A DNA stretch of 64,000 bases, taken from the NCBI RefSeq assembly GCF_900182955.1, contig NZ_FXUL01000004.1, positions 62,001 through 126,000 of the forward strand, given 5' to 3'. The position numbers were made by a program, and so were the translations under genes. The DNA comes from Noviherbaspirillum suwonense (GTDB lineage Bacteria > Pseudomonadota > Gammaproteobacteria > Burkholderiales > Burkholderiaceae_D). The notes under the pieces were generated by a model. It had not been told where the DNA came from. It did no database searches and was given only the letters and a program-made list of their open reading frames with translations. Positions 20,253-28,655 of this stretch are shown here, one piece after another (positions within the stretch are counted from its first letter, which is position 1; each line of letters begins with the position of its first letter).

Positions 20253-20864
20253 TCAGGCCGGCGCGGCTTCGGCCCGCGGCGCAGCCGGGGCCGGGGAAGG
20301 CGCCTGCCGCGTCACGCCCAGCAGCCGGTTCACCAGTTCGCTGGAGGTCGCCGCGGCGAACTTGCGCATCAGCTTGGCCCGATGCATCTCCACCGTGCGC
20401 GGGCTGAGCCCGACCTGGCGCGCGATCAGCTTGCTGGTCTTGCCCTCGACCAGCAGTGCGGCTATTTCCCGCTCCCGCGGCGTCAGCTCGGCCGTTACCG
20501 GCCGCTTGGCGCTGAGGTCGTCGAAGGTCCAGATGCCGGCCGCATGCGCGTCGGCGGGGATCAGCCCACTGCCGGACACGTGGCACCAGAACAGTTCCTG
20601 GTTGGCCCGCTTCATGATGCGCTCGTCGGAATAGCGGCCGCAGGCGTTCATGATGGGCACGATGCGCGCGCCGGTGCGCTCGAACTCGTCGGGCGACGGG
20701 TAGAGCACCGAGAACGACTGGCCCGCCAGCGCGCCGGGCTCGTACCCGAACATCAGGTCCAGCGCCCGGTTGCTGGCCTGGATCACCCGGTTGTAGGACA
20801 CGCACATGCCCACCGGGGCATGCCTGAATATGGTCTCGAAATCGATGGAAACTGGTTGTCTCAT
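20253..20864 (-). CDS. PAS domain / LuxR-type HTH transcriptional regulator
   Basis: A 203-residue one-component regulator. An N-terminal PAS-like sensor (about residues 8-120) starts FETIFRHAPVGMCVSYNRVI. The C-terminal LuxR/FixJ helix-turn-helix is about residues 125-190 (LTPREREIAALLVEGKTSK, then LSPRTVEMHRAKL). It lies head-to-head with scoAB across a 140-base gap with a perfect palindrome, so it probably controls scoAB and itself. The ligand is unknown. Confidence 0.88.
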   Translation of the reverse strand: MRQPVSIDFETIFRHAPVGMCVSYNRVIQASNRALDLMFGYEPGALAGQSFSVLYPSPDEFERTGARIVPIMNACGRYSDERIMKRANQELFWCHVSGSGLIPADAHAAGIWTFDDLSAKRPVTAELTPREREIAALLVEGKTSKLIARQVGLSPRTVEMHRAKLMRKFAAATSSELVNRLLGVTRQAPSPAPAAPRAEAAPA

Positions 20865-20896
20865 GGCGTGGTACGCTTTTTTCCGTCAAGGCGTTC

Positions 20897-20910
20897 GTAC
20901 TTCTACGGTA
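20897..20910 (+). promoter_or_regulatory. 14-bp element shared with the bdhA/hydrolase promoter
   Basis: GTACTTCTACGGTA occurs here and again at 23344-23357. Both copies sit in the divergent control regions of the ketone-body cluster. It is a candidate binding site for the neighbouring PAS-LuxR protein; that assignment is inference. Confidence 0.5.
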
Positions 20911-20916
20911 TTGTGC

Positions 20917-20930
20917 TGCCGTATACGGCA
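20917..20930. promoter_or_regulatory. perfect 14-bp palindrome, candidate operator
   Basis: TGCCGTATACGGCA is a perfect palindrome lying 7 bases after the shared 14-mer, between the divergent PAS-LuxR gene and scoA. It has the size and symmetry of a dimeric regulator site. Confidence 0.5.
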
Positions 20931-21004
20931 ATCTATTCTTCCGGTTGAATTATAAAAGACGGCATTCTCACCGGATGCGGTCTACTTTACACAAAAGGGA
21001 CACC

Positions 21005-21703
21005 ATGAAGAAAGTTTATCCCGATGCGGCATCCGCGCTTGCCGACATCGTCAAGGACGGGCAGACCATCGCCGTTGGCGGGTTCGGCCTGTGCGGCATA
21101 CCCGAGGCGCTGATCGCAGCGCTGCGCGACTCGGGCGTCAAGAACCTGACCGCCATTTCCAACAATGCCGGCGTTGACGGCTTCGGCCTCGGCCAGCTGC
21201 TGACCACGCGCCAGATCAAGCGCATGATCGCGTCCTATGTCGGTGAAAACAAGGAGTTCGAGCGCCAGTACCTGGCCGGCGAACTGGAGCTGGAATTCAC
21301 GCCGCAGGGCACGCTGGCTGAAAAGCTGCGCGCCGGCGGGTCGGGCATCCCGGCCTTCTTCACCAAGACCGGCGTCGGCACCATCGTCGCCGACGGCAAG
21401 GAAGTGCGCGAATTCGATGGCGAGCAGTACGTAATGGAACGCTCGCTGGTGGCCGACGTGTCGCTGGTCAAGGCCTACATGGCCGACAAGTCCGGCAACC
21501 TGGTCTATAACAAGACCGCGCGCAACTTCAATCCCAATGTCGCAATGGCCGGCAAGATCACCGTCGTCGAGGTGGAAAAACTGGTCGAGGTCGGCGAAAT
21601 CGACCCGGATCAGGTGCATACCCCCAGCATTTTCGTGCATCGCATCGTGGTTAATGCGAACCCCGAAAAACGGATCGAACAACGCACGGTGCGTGCTAAA
21701 TAA
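21005..21703 (+). CDS. scoA: 3-oxoacid CoA-transferase subunit A
   Basis: Alpha subunit of succinyl-CoA:acetoacetate CoA-transferase, which activates acetoacetate for ketone-body or PHB breakdown. Family I CoA-transferase motifs are [16 protein letters not shown] near the N-terminus and [12 protein letters not shown]. The start is ATG 21005 behind AAAGGGA (20994-21000); the longer frame from 20945 would cover the promoter. The product is 232 residues. scoB follows after 14 bases. Confidence 0.95.
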   Translation: MKKVYPDAASALADIVKDGQTIAVGGFGLCGIPEALIAALRDSGVKNLTAISNNAGVDGFGLGQLLTTRQIKRMIASYVGENKEFERQYLAGELELEFTPQGTLAEKLRAGGSGIPAFFTKTGVGTIVADGKEVREFDGEQYVMERSLVADVSLVKAYMADKSGNLVYNKTARNFNPNVAMAGKITVVEVEKLVEVGEIDPDQVHTPSIFVHRIVVNANPEKRIEQRTVRAK

Positions 21704-21717
21704 GCAGGAGACAAATC

Positions 21718-22389
21718 ATGGCATGGACTCGTGAAGAAATGGCCGCCCGCGCGGCCAAGGAATTGCAGGACGGTTTTTACGTCAATCTCGGCATTGGCCT
21801 GCCAACCATGGTGGCCAATTACGTGCCGCAGGAAATGGAAGTCTGGCTGCAGTCGGAAAATGGCCTGCTCGGCATCGGCCCGTTCCCGACCGAGGAAACG
21901 ATAGACCCGGACCTGATCAATGCAGGCAAGCAGACCGTCACGGCCTTGCCCGGCGCGTCCTATTTCCCGTCGGCAGATTCATTTGCGATGATCCGGGGCG
22001 GCAAGGTCAACCTGGCCATCCTCGGCGCAATGCAGGTGTCCGAGCAGGGCGACCTGGCCAACTGGATGATCCCGGGGAAAATGGTCAAGGGCATGGGCGG
22101 CGCAATGGATCTGGTGGCCGGCGTGCGGCGCGTGGTCGTGCTGATGGAGCATGTGGCGAAGGCCAAGGACGGCAGCACGTCCCACAAGATCCTGAAGAAG
22201 TGCGACCTGCCGCTGACCGGCGTCGGCGTGATCGATCGCATCATCACCGACCTGGGCGTGATCGACGTCACCGACCAGGGACTGAAGCTGGTCGAACTGG
22301 CGCCGGGCGTGACGGTGGACGAGATCGTTGAAAAGACCGGCGCACCGCTCGACACGTCGGCTGTAGGCCAGGCAAGCGCGCAGGGCTGA
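21718..22389 (+). CDS. scoB: 3-oxoacid CoA-transferase subunit B
   Basis: Beta subunit of the transferase, 223 residues. The catalytic glutamate lies in the conserved [12 protein letters not shown], and [11 protein letters not shown] and [14 protein letters not shown] are also family-typical. It forms an operon with scoA and ends at a strong terminator shared with the convergent bdhA. Confidence 0.95.
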   Translation: MAWTREEMAARAAKELQDGFYVNLGIGLPTMVANYVPQEMEVWLQSENGLLGIGPFPTEETIDPDLINAGKQTVTALPGASYFPSADSFAMIRGGKVNLAILGAMQVSEQGDLANWMIPGKMVKGMGGAMDLVAGVRRVVVLMEHVAKAKDGSTSHKILKKCDLPLTGVGVIDRIITDLGVIDVTDQGLKLVELAPGVTVDEIVEKTGAPLDTSAVGQASAQG

Positions 22390-22406
22390 TCCAGCCTGGT
22401 CCCATG

Positions 22407-22438
22407 AAAAAACGGCGCTGTCGACAGCGCCGTTTTTT
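22407..22438. terminator. bidirectional terminator, 32-bp perfect palindrome
   Basis: Six A, CGGCGCTGTC, its exact complement GACAGCGCCG and six T form two 16-base arms with no loop. It can stop transcription from scoB on the plus strand and bdhA on the minus strand. Confidence 0.92.
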
Positions 22439-22461
22439 ATTGTGTGGTTGCCTGCTGCGGG

Positions 22462-23256
22462 TTACTGCGCGACCCAGCCGCCGTCCATGTTCCAGGCCAC
22501 GCCGCGCACCTGGCTGGCCGCGTCGCTGCACATGAAAACGGCCAGCGCGCCCAGCTGTTCCGGCGTGACGAATTCGCCGGAGGGCTGCTTTTCCGCCAGC
22601 AGGTTGCGCTTGGCCTCCTCGTTCGAGATCCCGCCTTCCAGCGCGCGCGCATCGACCTGTTTCTGCACCAGCGGCGTGAGCACCCAGCCCGGGCAGATGG
22701 CATTGCAGGTGATGCCGGTCTGCGCGGTTTCCAGCGCGGTGACCTTGGTCAGTCCGACCAGTCCATGCTTGGCGGCGACATACGCCGATTTCTGCGCCGA
22801 GGCGACCAGGCCGTGCGCGGAAGCGATATTGATGATGCGGCCCCAGTTGTTTTCCTTCATCCGCGGCAGCGCAAGGCGGGTCGTGTGGAAGGCCGAGGTC
22901 AGGTTGATCGCGATGACCGCGTCCCACTTGTCCACCGGAAAATCCTCGATGTTGGCGACATGCTGTATCCCGGCATTGTTGACCACGATGTCGACGCCGC
23001 CGAACTGCTCGACCGCGCTACGCATCATCAGCTCGATCTCGGTAGGCTGCGACATGTCGGCATTGTGGTAGGACGTCTTGATGCCGAATTCCTTGGCGAC
23101 ATCGGCCTGCAGCTTGGTGATCGCCGTGGCGTCGCCGAAACCGTTGAACATCACGTTGGCGCCTTCCGCGGCCAGCGCCCGCGCGATGCCCAGGCCGATG
23201 CCGGAAGTCGAGCCGGTGACCAGGGCGGTCTTGCCCTTCAAAAAATTGCCTTGCAT
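22462..23256 (-). CDS. bdhA: 3-hydroxybutyrate dehydrogenase
   Basis: Oxidises D-3-hydroxybutyrate to acetoacetate with NAD+, supplying the substrate of ScoAB. The 264-residue SDR has TGSTSGIGLGIARALA (cofactor loop), NNAGIQHVANIEDFP and the catalytic S146, Y159 and K163. The stretch NAICPGWVLTPLVQKQ and the C-terminal DGGWVAQ are typical of this subfamily. It is divergent from the alpha/beta hydrolase gene. Confidence 0.95.
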   Translation of the reverse strand: MQGNFLKGKTALVTGSTSGIGLGIARALAAEGANVMFNGFGDATAITKLQADVAKEFGIKTSYHNADMSQPTEIELMMRSAVEQFGGVDIVVNNAGIQHVANIEDFPVDKWDAVIAINLTSAFHTTRLALPRMKENNWGRIINIASAHGLVASAQKSAYVAAKHGLVGLTKVTALETAQTGITCNAICPGWVLTPLVQKQVDARALEGGISNEEAKRNLLAEKQPSGEFVTPEQLGALAVFMCSDAASQVRGVAWNMDGGWVAQ

Positions 23257-23303
23257 GCTGTCCCCTAATGCTGATGGATGGAATGTTATGAAGTAATCCG
23301 ATT

Positions 23304-23320
23304 CTAAGCGGAACGCTTAG
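23304..23320. promoter_or_regulatory. inverted repeat, TetR-like operator candidate
   Basis: CTAAGCG-GAA-CGCTTAG is a perfect 7-bp inverted repeat in the 106-base divergent region between bdhA and the alpha/beta hydrolase. Its short-spacer symmetry is typical of TetR-family sites, but no such regulator is nearby. Confidence 0.5.
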
Positions 23321-23343
23321 TAAAATACAGGTTTTGGCCGCCA

Positions 23344-23357
23344 GTACTTCTACGGTA
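23344..23357 (+). promoter_or_regulatory. second copy of the shared 14-bp element
   Basis: GTACTTCTACGGTA is identical to 20897-20910. It lies immediately before the ATG of the alpha/beta hydrolase (23363), so it overlaps the expected ribosome-binding region and may act on the divergent bdhA promoter or on a nearby transcription start. Confidence 0.45.
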
Positions 23358-23362
23358 ATCAC

Positions 23363-24253
23363 ATGACTATTCCCTCCGCAGTCACCACGCCTTATCCCCC
23401 GATCAAGCACGTGCAATGCATGTCGCCAGCCGGCCTGCACCGCATGGCGTACAAGGAATGGGGCGATCCGCGCAATCCCAACGTGCTGGTCTGCGTGCAC
23501 GGCGTGACCCGCGTCTCCGACGATTTCGACGACCTCGCGCGCGCGCTCAGCGACGTCTACCGGGTAGTGTGCCCGGACGTGGTGGGCCGCGGCCGCTCGG
23601 GCTGGCTGCGCAATCCCGCCTACTACCTGGTGCCGCAGTATGTGTCGGACATGGTCACGCTGCTGGCCCGGCTCGATGCCGACAGCGTCGACTGGGTCGG
23701 CACATCGATGGGCGGGCTGATCGGCATGGGCCTGGCGTCGCTGGAAGGCAACCCGGTCCGCAGGCTGGTGCTCAACGATATCGGCCCCACGTTGAACCAT
23801 GCGGCGCTGGAACGCATCGGCGCCTATATCGGGCAGCAGGTGATGTTCGACACCCAGCAGGAAGCGGAGAAATATATCCGCGACATCACCGCGCCGTTTG
23901 GCCCGCATACCGAGCTGCAGTGGAAGAAGCTTGCCAACGATGTGCTCAGGCAGGATGCCGAGGGTAAATGGATACGCCATTACGATCCGCAGCTCGCCGT
24001 GCCCTTCAGGAGCAGCACGGTGGAGACGACGGCCCAGGCCGAAAAAATGATGTGGGCCGCTTATGACGCGATCCGCTGCCCGACGCTGCTGGTGCGCGGC
24101 GCCGAGTCGGACCTGCTGACGGCGCAGACCGCCGCTGAAATGACCGGGCGCGGGCCGAAGGCCAGCCTGGTGCAATTCGAGGGCGTCGGCCACGCGCCCA
24201 CGCTGATGCATGGCGACCAGATCGCCGCCGTGCAAAAATTCCTGCTGGCCTGA
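23363..24253 (+). CDS. alpha/beta hydrolase
   Basis: A 296-residue alpha/beta-hydrolase-fold protein. The oxyanion segment is CVHGVTRVSDDFDDLA, the nucleophile elbow is VGTSMGGLIG (Ser in GTSMGG) and the catalytic His probably lies in EGVGHAPTLM. There is no signal peptide, so it is cytoplasmic. Next to bdhA and scoAB it could be a 3-hydroxybutyrate oligomer or ester hydrolase, but the substrate cannot be read from the sequence. Confidence 0.88.
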   Translation: MTIPSAVTTPYPPIKHVQCMSPAGLHRMAYKEWGDPRNPNVLVCVHGVTRVSDDFDDLARALSDVYRVVCPDVVGRGRSGWLRNPAYYLVPQYVSDMVTLLARLDADSVDWVGTSMGGLIGMGLASLEGNPVRRLVLNDIGPTLNHAALERIGAYIGQQVMFDTQQEAEKYIRDITAPFGPHTELQWKKLANDVLRQDAEGKWIRHYDPQLAVPFRSSTVETTAQAEKMMWAAYDAIRCPTLLVRGAESDLLTAQTAAEMTGRGPKASLVQFEGVGHAPTLMHGDQIAAVQKFLLA

Positions 24254-24278
24254 GCGCATTTATTTGAATGGACACATC

Positions 24279-24629
24279 ATGGAAATCAAGCGACTGCATG
24301 TAGGCTCCCGGCTTTCCGAAGCGGCCATCCACAACGGCGTGGTCTATCTCGCCGGCCAGATCGCCGAGGAAACCACCCAGAACATCGACGGCCAGACCCG
24401 CGAGGTGCTGGCCCATGTCGACCGGCTGCTGGCGGAGGCGGGCAGCGACAAGACCCGTATCCTGATGTGCCAGATCTTCCTTGCCGACATCAAGGATATT
24501 GCCGCGATGAACGCGGTCTGGGACGCCTGGGTGCCGGCCGGCCATGCGCCGCCCCGTGCGACCGTGCAGGCGATGCTGGCGCGTCCTGAACTGCTGGTCG
24601 AGGTCGTGGTCACCGCGGCCCTGTCCTAG
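24279..24629 (+). CDS. RidA/YjgF-family protein
   Basis: A 116-residue RidA-like protein. The family typically deaminates reactive enamine/imine intermediates or acts on related small molecules. Visible features are VVYLAGQIAEETTQNIDGQT, the conserved region around ILMCQIFLADIKD and the PPRATVQAMLARPELLVEV segment with the conserved Arg. The ATG at 24279 is chosen because upstream codons belong to the end of the hydrolase gene read in another frame. relA starts 14 bases after its stop. Confidence 0.9.
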   Translation: MEIKRLHVGSRLSEAAIHNGVVYLAGQIAEETTQNIDGQTREVLAHVDRLLAEAGSDKTRILMCQIFLADIKDIAAMNAVWDAWVPAGHAPPRATVQAMLARPELLVEVVVTAALS

Positions 24630-24643
24630 GGGCATGCGGGCTT

Positions 24644-26920
24644 ATGGTATCGATTGCAGCAGCCGGAGACGAAGCGGCAGTGCAGCTGGTGGCGGGCCTC
24701 AACGAGGCTGACGCCCGGCGCGTGCTGGATGCGCTGGAATTCGTGCGCCCGCTTTATACGGGCAACCCGGTCGCCACCGGGCAGGACGCCTTCGTATTCT
24801 CCGAGAACGTCGCCGTGACGCTGGCTTCGCTCAATACCGACGCGGAGACCCGCATCGCCGGCCTGCTGTTCGAATTGCCCATCATCGACGCCAAGGCCGC
24901 CGAGCAGATCGAGGCGCGCTTCGGGCAGGAAACCGCCGATCTCGTCGGCCGCATCCGCCAGCTGATGCGCCTGCACGAGATGACCTTCGGCCAGCACAGG
25001 GCTGCGACCGACAAGCCCGACAAGACCGGCAAGAACACCGCGCAGCAGACCGCGGCACAGGTCGAGACCCTGCGCAAGATGCTGCTGGCGATGGCGTCCG
25101 ACATGCGCGTGGTGCTGGTGCGGCTCGCGTCGCGGCTGACCACGCTGCGCTATTTCGCCGACAACAAGCTGCAGAACGACCGCACGTCGCAATATGCCCG
25201 CGAGACCTTCGACCTGTATGCGCCGCTGGCCAACCGGCTCGGCGTCTGGCAGCTCAAGTGGGAGCTTGAGGACCTGTCCTTCCGCTTCCTCGAGCCGCAG
25301 GCGTACAAGCGCATCGCCAGCATGCTCGAGGAAAAGCGGGTAGGGCGCGAACAGTTCGTCAACTCCGCGATCGCACGGCTGAAGGACGAACTGCGCGCGG
25401 CGGGCATCAAGGCCGAGGTCAGCGGCCGGCCCAAGCATATCTACAGCATCTGGAACAAGATGCGCGGCAAGTCGCTGGACTTTTCCGAGCTGTACGACGT
25501 GCGCGCCTTCCGCGTCATCGTCGACGATGTGAAGACCTGCTACGCGGTGCTGGGCATCGTCCACAACATCTGGGCGCCCATCCCCAAGGAATTCGACGAT
25601 TACATCTCCCGGCCCAAGGCCAACGGCTACCGCTCGCTGCACACGGTCGTGCTGGCCGAAGACGGCCGGCCGCTCGAAGTCCAGGTGCGCACCAGCGAGA
25701 TGCACCATTTCGCCGAGTACGGCGTCGCCGCCCACTGGCGCTACAAGGAAAGCCCCGGTTCCGCCGGCGAGAAATACGACGCCAAGATTGCCTGGCTGCG
25801 CCAGTTGCTTGCCTGGAAGTCGGAAGTGGTCGACGCGGTCGTCGGCCAGGAAGACATGCGCCGCGACTGGGTCGAGAACCTGAAGGCGGCGGCGCTCGAC
25901 GACCGCATCTATGTGCTGACGCCGCAGGCGAGGGTGATCGAACTGCCGCGCGGCGCCACGCCGATCGATTTCGCTTATCACCTGCACAGCGACGTCGGCC
26001 ACCGCTGCCGCGGCGCGAAAGTGGACGGCGTGATGGTCCCGCTCAACACGGCGCTGAAGAATGGCCAGACGGTCGAGATCATCACGGCCAAGGGCGAAAG
26101 CGCCGCGTCCGGCGCTGCCGGCCCGTCGCGTGACTGGCTCAGCGCCGACTATGCGGTCAGTGCCCGCACCCGGACCAAGATACGCGCCTGGTTCAATGCG
26201 ATCGACCAGCAGGAAACCCTGGGCAGCGGCCGCTCGCTGGTGGAAAAAACCCTGCAGCGCGAAGGCAAGACCGCCGTGAACCTCGAAGTGCTGGCGCACA
26301 AGCTCGGCTTCGACAAGCTCGACGATTTCTTCCTGGCGGTCGGCAAGGATGAATTCAGCCTGCGCCAGGTCGAGCAGGCGCTGCATGCGGACGACGCGAA
26401 GGTGGCCAAGCCGGTGAACCCGGACGACGCGGTCGTGGCGCGCAAGAGCAGGGCGTCCAGCGTCGTCCAGGGCGCGAAGTCCGGCGTGCTGGTGGTGGGC
26501 ACCGAAGGATTGATGACCCAGCTCGCACGCTGCTGCAAGCCGGCGCCGCCGGACGAGATCGTCGGCTTCGTCACGCGCGGCAAGGGCGTGTCCATCCACC
26601 GCGCGGCCTGCAAGAACTTCGCGGCCATGGAGGCGGCTGCGCCCGAGCGGGTCATTTCGACCGAATGGGGGTCGCCGGCGGCGGACACGGTCTATCCGGT
26701 GGACCTGTTCATCCTGGCAAACGACCGCCAGGGCTTGCTGCGCGATATTTCCGAGATCCTGCTGCGCGAAAAAATCAACGTGATCGGCGTGAGCACCCAG
26801 AGCAGCCGCGGCCAGGCGCGCATGGCGTTCACCGCGGAAATCACGTCAACAGCCCAGTTGCAGCGGGCGCTGGGCATCATCCGGGACGTGCAGGGCGTGC
26901 AGGAAGCGAGGCGGAATTAA
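24644..26920 (+). CDS. relA: GTP pyrophosphokinase, RelA type
   Basis: Makes (p)ppGpp on starved ribosomes. The domains run as a degenerate HD hydrolase domain (the HDxxED signature is missing; AGLLFELPII stands in its place), then the synthetase domain with EFDDYISRPKANGYRSLHT at about residues 316-334. A TGS domain follows (VLTPQARVIELPRGATPIDF), then a zinc-finger-like region (LARCCKPAPPDEI), then a C-terminal ACT domain. The acidic EFDD in place of RxKD marks a monofunctional RelA rather than a bifunctional SpoT. It is 758 residues long. Confidence 0.95.
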   Translation: MVSIAAAGDEAAVQLVAGLNEADARRVLDALEFVRPLYTGNPVATGQDAFVFSENVAVTLASLNTDAETRIAGLLFELPIIDAKAAEQIEARFGQETADLVGRIRQLMRLHEMTFGQHRAATDKPDKTGKNTAQQTAAQVETLRKMLLAMASDMRVVLVRLASRLTTLRYFADNKLQNDRTSQYARETFDLYAPLANRLGVWQLKWELEDLSFRFLEPQAYKRIASMLEEKRVGREQFVNSAIARLKDELRAAGIKAEVSGRPKHIYSIWNKMRGKSLDFSELYDVRAFRVIVDDVKTCYAVLGIVHNIWAPIPKEFDDYISRPKANGYRSLHTVVLAEDGRPLEVQVRTSEMHHFAEYGVAAHWRYKESPGSAGEKYDAKIAWLRQLLAWKSEVVDAVVGQEDMRRDWVENLKAAALDDRIYVLTPQARVIELPRGATPIDFAYHLHSDVGHRCRGAKVDGVMVPLNTALKNGQTVEIITAKGESAASGAAGPSRDWLSADYAVSARTRTKIRAWFNAIDQQETLGSGRSLVEKTLQREGKTAVNLEVLAHKLGFDKLDDFFLAVGKDEFSLRQVEQALHADDAKVAKPVNPDDAVVARKSRASSVVQGAKSGVLVVGTEGLMTQLARCCKPAPPDEIVGFVTRGKGVSIHRAACKNFAAMEAAAPERVISTEWGSPAADTVYPVDLFILANDRQGLLRDISEILLREKINVIGVSTQSSRGQARMAFTAEITSTAQLQRALGIIRDVQGVQEARRN

Positions 26921-26938
26921 AGAAATTGGGAATGACCC

Positions 26939-26967
26939 TTGGCAAATTGGATTCGGGCCCCTATAAT
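26939..26967 (+). promoter_or_regulatory. sigma-70 promoter of tRNA-Val
   Basis: TTGGCA (26939-26944), a 17-base spacer and a consensus TATAAT (26962-26967) end 11 bases before the tRNA. This is the best-matching housekeeping promoter in the window. Confidence 0.85.
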
Positions 26968-26978
26968 CTCGCTTCCTC

Positions 26979-27055
26979 AGGCGCGTAGCTCAGCTGGTTA
27001 GAGCACTACCTTGACATGGTAGGGGTCGTTGGTTCGAGTCCAATCGTGCCTACCA
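26979..27055 (+). tRNA. tRNA-Val (anticodon GAC)
   Basis: A 77-base gene with encoded CCA. Acceptor arms AGGCGCG (26979-26985) and CGTGCCT (27045-27051) pair with one G-T wobble. The anticodon arm is CTACC-TTGACAT-GGTAG, anticodon GAC, reading GUC/GUU. GGTTCGAGTCC forms the T arm. It has its own consensus promoter and a terminator 50 bases downstream. Confidence 0.96.
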
Positions 27056-27104
27056 ATGGATTTTGATCTTCAGAGCATCGAGGGACAAAAATCATTGGTT
27101 TCGG

Positions 27105-27136
27105 AAAAGCACCGTCGAAAGACGGTGCTTTTTTTT
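27105..27136 (+). terminator. rho-independent terminator after tRNA-Val
   Basis: AAAAGCACCGTC (27105-27116), a GAAA tetraloop and GACGGTGCTTTT (27121-27132) are followed by more T. Confidence 0.93.
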
Positions 27137-27274
27137 CGTCCCTACCTTCGGCTGCAGCGCTTTTCCCTTTTTGACCTGCATCAATCCGCACAATCCCCAT
27201 CGCTTACTAACATAAATGCACCCGGTTTGGCGGGGTCGGGCAAGGCGCCCATCCGGCGCGTCACGGAGCGGATC

Positions 27275-28399
27275 ATGAAAGACTTCATCGTCATTTGTTT
27301 TCTGGGAATGTTCGCGGCCATGCCGCTTGCGTCTGGCGCTGCCACCGCCGCGTCCTCGCAGACCGGCTCCGGCAATCGCTACATGAGCGGCGGCGAGGTC
27401 AGGCTGACCGAGCCGGTTGCGGCCGACCTGTATGCAGCCGGAGGCAAGGTGACGATCGCCCAGCCGGTTGCGGAGGATGCGGCATTGGCCGGCGGCCAGG
27501 TGGACGTGCTTGCCGCGATAGGCCAGGACCTGCGCGCCACCGGCGGCAAGATCAGGGTCAATGCCAACGTCGGCGGCGACCTTCTCGTTGCCGGCGGTGA
27601 CGTCGCGATAGGCAAGGACAGCCGGGTCGGCGGCGACTTGCTGGCGGCGGGCGGGGATGTGCAGTTTGCCGGCGCCGTAACGGGCGGCGCCAAGCTGACT
27701 GGCGGCAAGGTGACGGTGGCGGGGCAGATCAACGGCGACACCGTGCTGTATGCGCAGGAAATCGTCATGGCGCCCGGCGCGCGGATAGGCGGCAACCTGA
27801 CCTATGCAAGCAGCAAGCCGCTCTCGACGGAAGAGGCCGGCATGGTGTCCGGCGCCGTGAAGCGCGAGGGCGCGCCGCGTGACTGGGCGCCGCGATCCCC
27901 GATTTCCTGGTTCCACCCGGTATTCTTCGTCAGCATGCTGGCCTGCGGCTCCCTCCTTTTCATTCTCTTTCCCAACGCGGTCAGCGGCACCCAGCAGACC
28001 ATGAGGCAAACGCCGCTGCGCAGCCTGCTGGTCGGCATTGCGCTGCTATGCACGCTGCCCCCGGTCGCCGTGCTGTTCATGGTGTCCATCATCGGCATCC
28101 CGGTCGGCTTCGCCTTGCTGGCCCTGTATCCGCTGCTGCTCCTGCTGGGCTACCTGGGCGCCGCATTTTTCGTCAGCCGCACCACGGCCGATGCGATGCA
28201 CCGGGCCAACCGGCCCGGTCGCGCCTGGCAGATCGGTTTCCTGGCAATCGGGCTGGCCCTGCTGGCGCTTGCCGCCAACGTTCCTTTCCTCGGCGGCCTG
28301 CTGGTGTTCGTGGCCATCGTCACCGGCGTCGGCGGATGGGCGCAGTGGCTGTACCGCCGTTACCGGACCAGCCATCCGGGCATTGCGGCGCAGCCATGA
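27275..28399 (+). CDS. exported bactofilin-like beta-helix protein with C-terminal membrane helices
   Basis: A 374-residue protein. A signal peptide (about residues 1-27) precedes roughly 150 residues of short repeats such as GGEVRLTEPVAADLYAAGG and GGDLLVAGGDVAIG, which resemble a right-handed bactofilin-like (polymer-forming) solenoid. Three or four hydrophobic segments follow (about 213-233, 246-300, 320-355). The start is ATG 27275 behind GGAG (27265-27268). It is a single gene between tRNA-Val and the thrS leader. The architecture suggests an envelope scaffold anchored in the inner membrane; no function is established. Confidence 0.75.
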   Translation: MKDFIVICFLGMFAAMPLASGAATAASSQTGSGNRYMSGGEVRLTEPVAADLYAAGGKVTIAQPVAEDAALAGGQVDVLAAIGQDLRATGGKIRVNANVGGDLLVAGGDVAIGKDSRVGGDLLAAGGDVQFAGAVTGGAKLTGGKVTVAGQINGDTVLYAQEIVMAPGARIGGNLTYASSKPLSTEEAGMVSGAVKREGAPRDWAPRSPISWFHPVFFVSMLACGSLLFILFPNAVSGTQQTMRQTPLRSLLVGIALLCTLPPVAVLFMVSIIGIPVGFALLALYPLLLLLGYLGAAFFVSRTTADAMHRANRPGRAWQIGFLAIGLALLALAANVPFLGGLLVFVAIVTGVGGWAQWLYRRYRTSHPGIAAQP

Positions 28400-28484
28400 A
28401 GCGCTGGAAAAACAGCGCCCAGTCTGGTAAGCTCGCCGCTCATTCCAAATCCAGTTTTGTAAGAGCGAGAAAGGCAACCCGGTT

Positions 28485-28529
28485 ATGACACCGCGAACTA
28501 CCATGCCAAGAGTGCAGGAGCGACGCTAG
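28485..28529 (+). CDS. putative Thr-containing leader peptide of thrS
   Basis: A 14-codon ORF reading MTPRTTMPRVQERR, preceded by AGAAAGG (28468-28474), lies 126 bases before thrS. Codons 2, 5 and 6 are Thr (ACA, ACT, ACC). A terminator (28558-28586) stands between it and thrS. This is the arrangement of a ribosome-mediated attenuator, but three Thr in 14 codons is modest and translation is not shown. Confidence 0.4.
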   Translation: MTPRTTMPRVQERR

Positions 28530-28557
28530 TCGGGATCTTTTTCGTCATCATTCATTG

Positions 28558-28586
28558 AAAAAGCGCGGCTGGTCCGCGTTTTTTTT
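28558..28586 (+). terminator. intrinsic terminator (attenuator candidate) upstream of thrS
   Basis: CGCGG (28564-28568) pairs with CCGCG (28574-28578) around CTGGT, extended by an A-run/T-run, with eight T at 28579-28586. CCGCG at 28491-28495, inside the Thr codons of the leader ORF, could pair with the same 5' arm as an alternative structure. Confidence 0.7.
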
Positions 28587-28655
28587 CGTCCCAGTTTTTG
28601 TACAGATCTATCACCGCAGCAGCGCCAGGCCAGGCCGGCGCCAATGGAGAGCAAA

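Noticed and set aside
24644-26920. Bifunctional SpoT
   Set aside because: The HD hydrolase signature is missing and the synthetase motif is acidic (EFDD rather than RxKD), which fits RelA.
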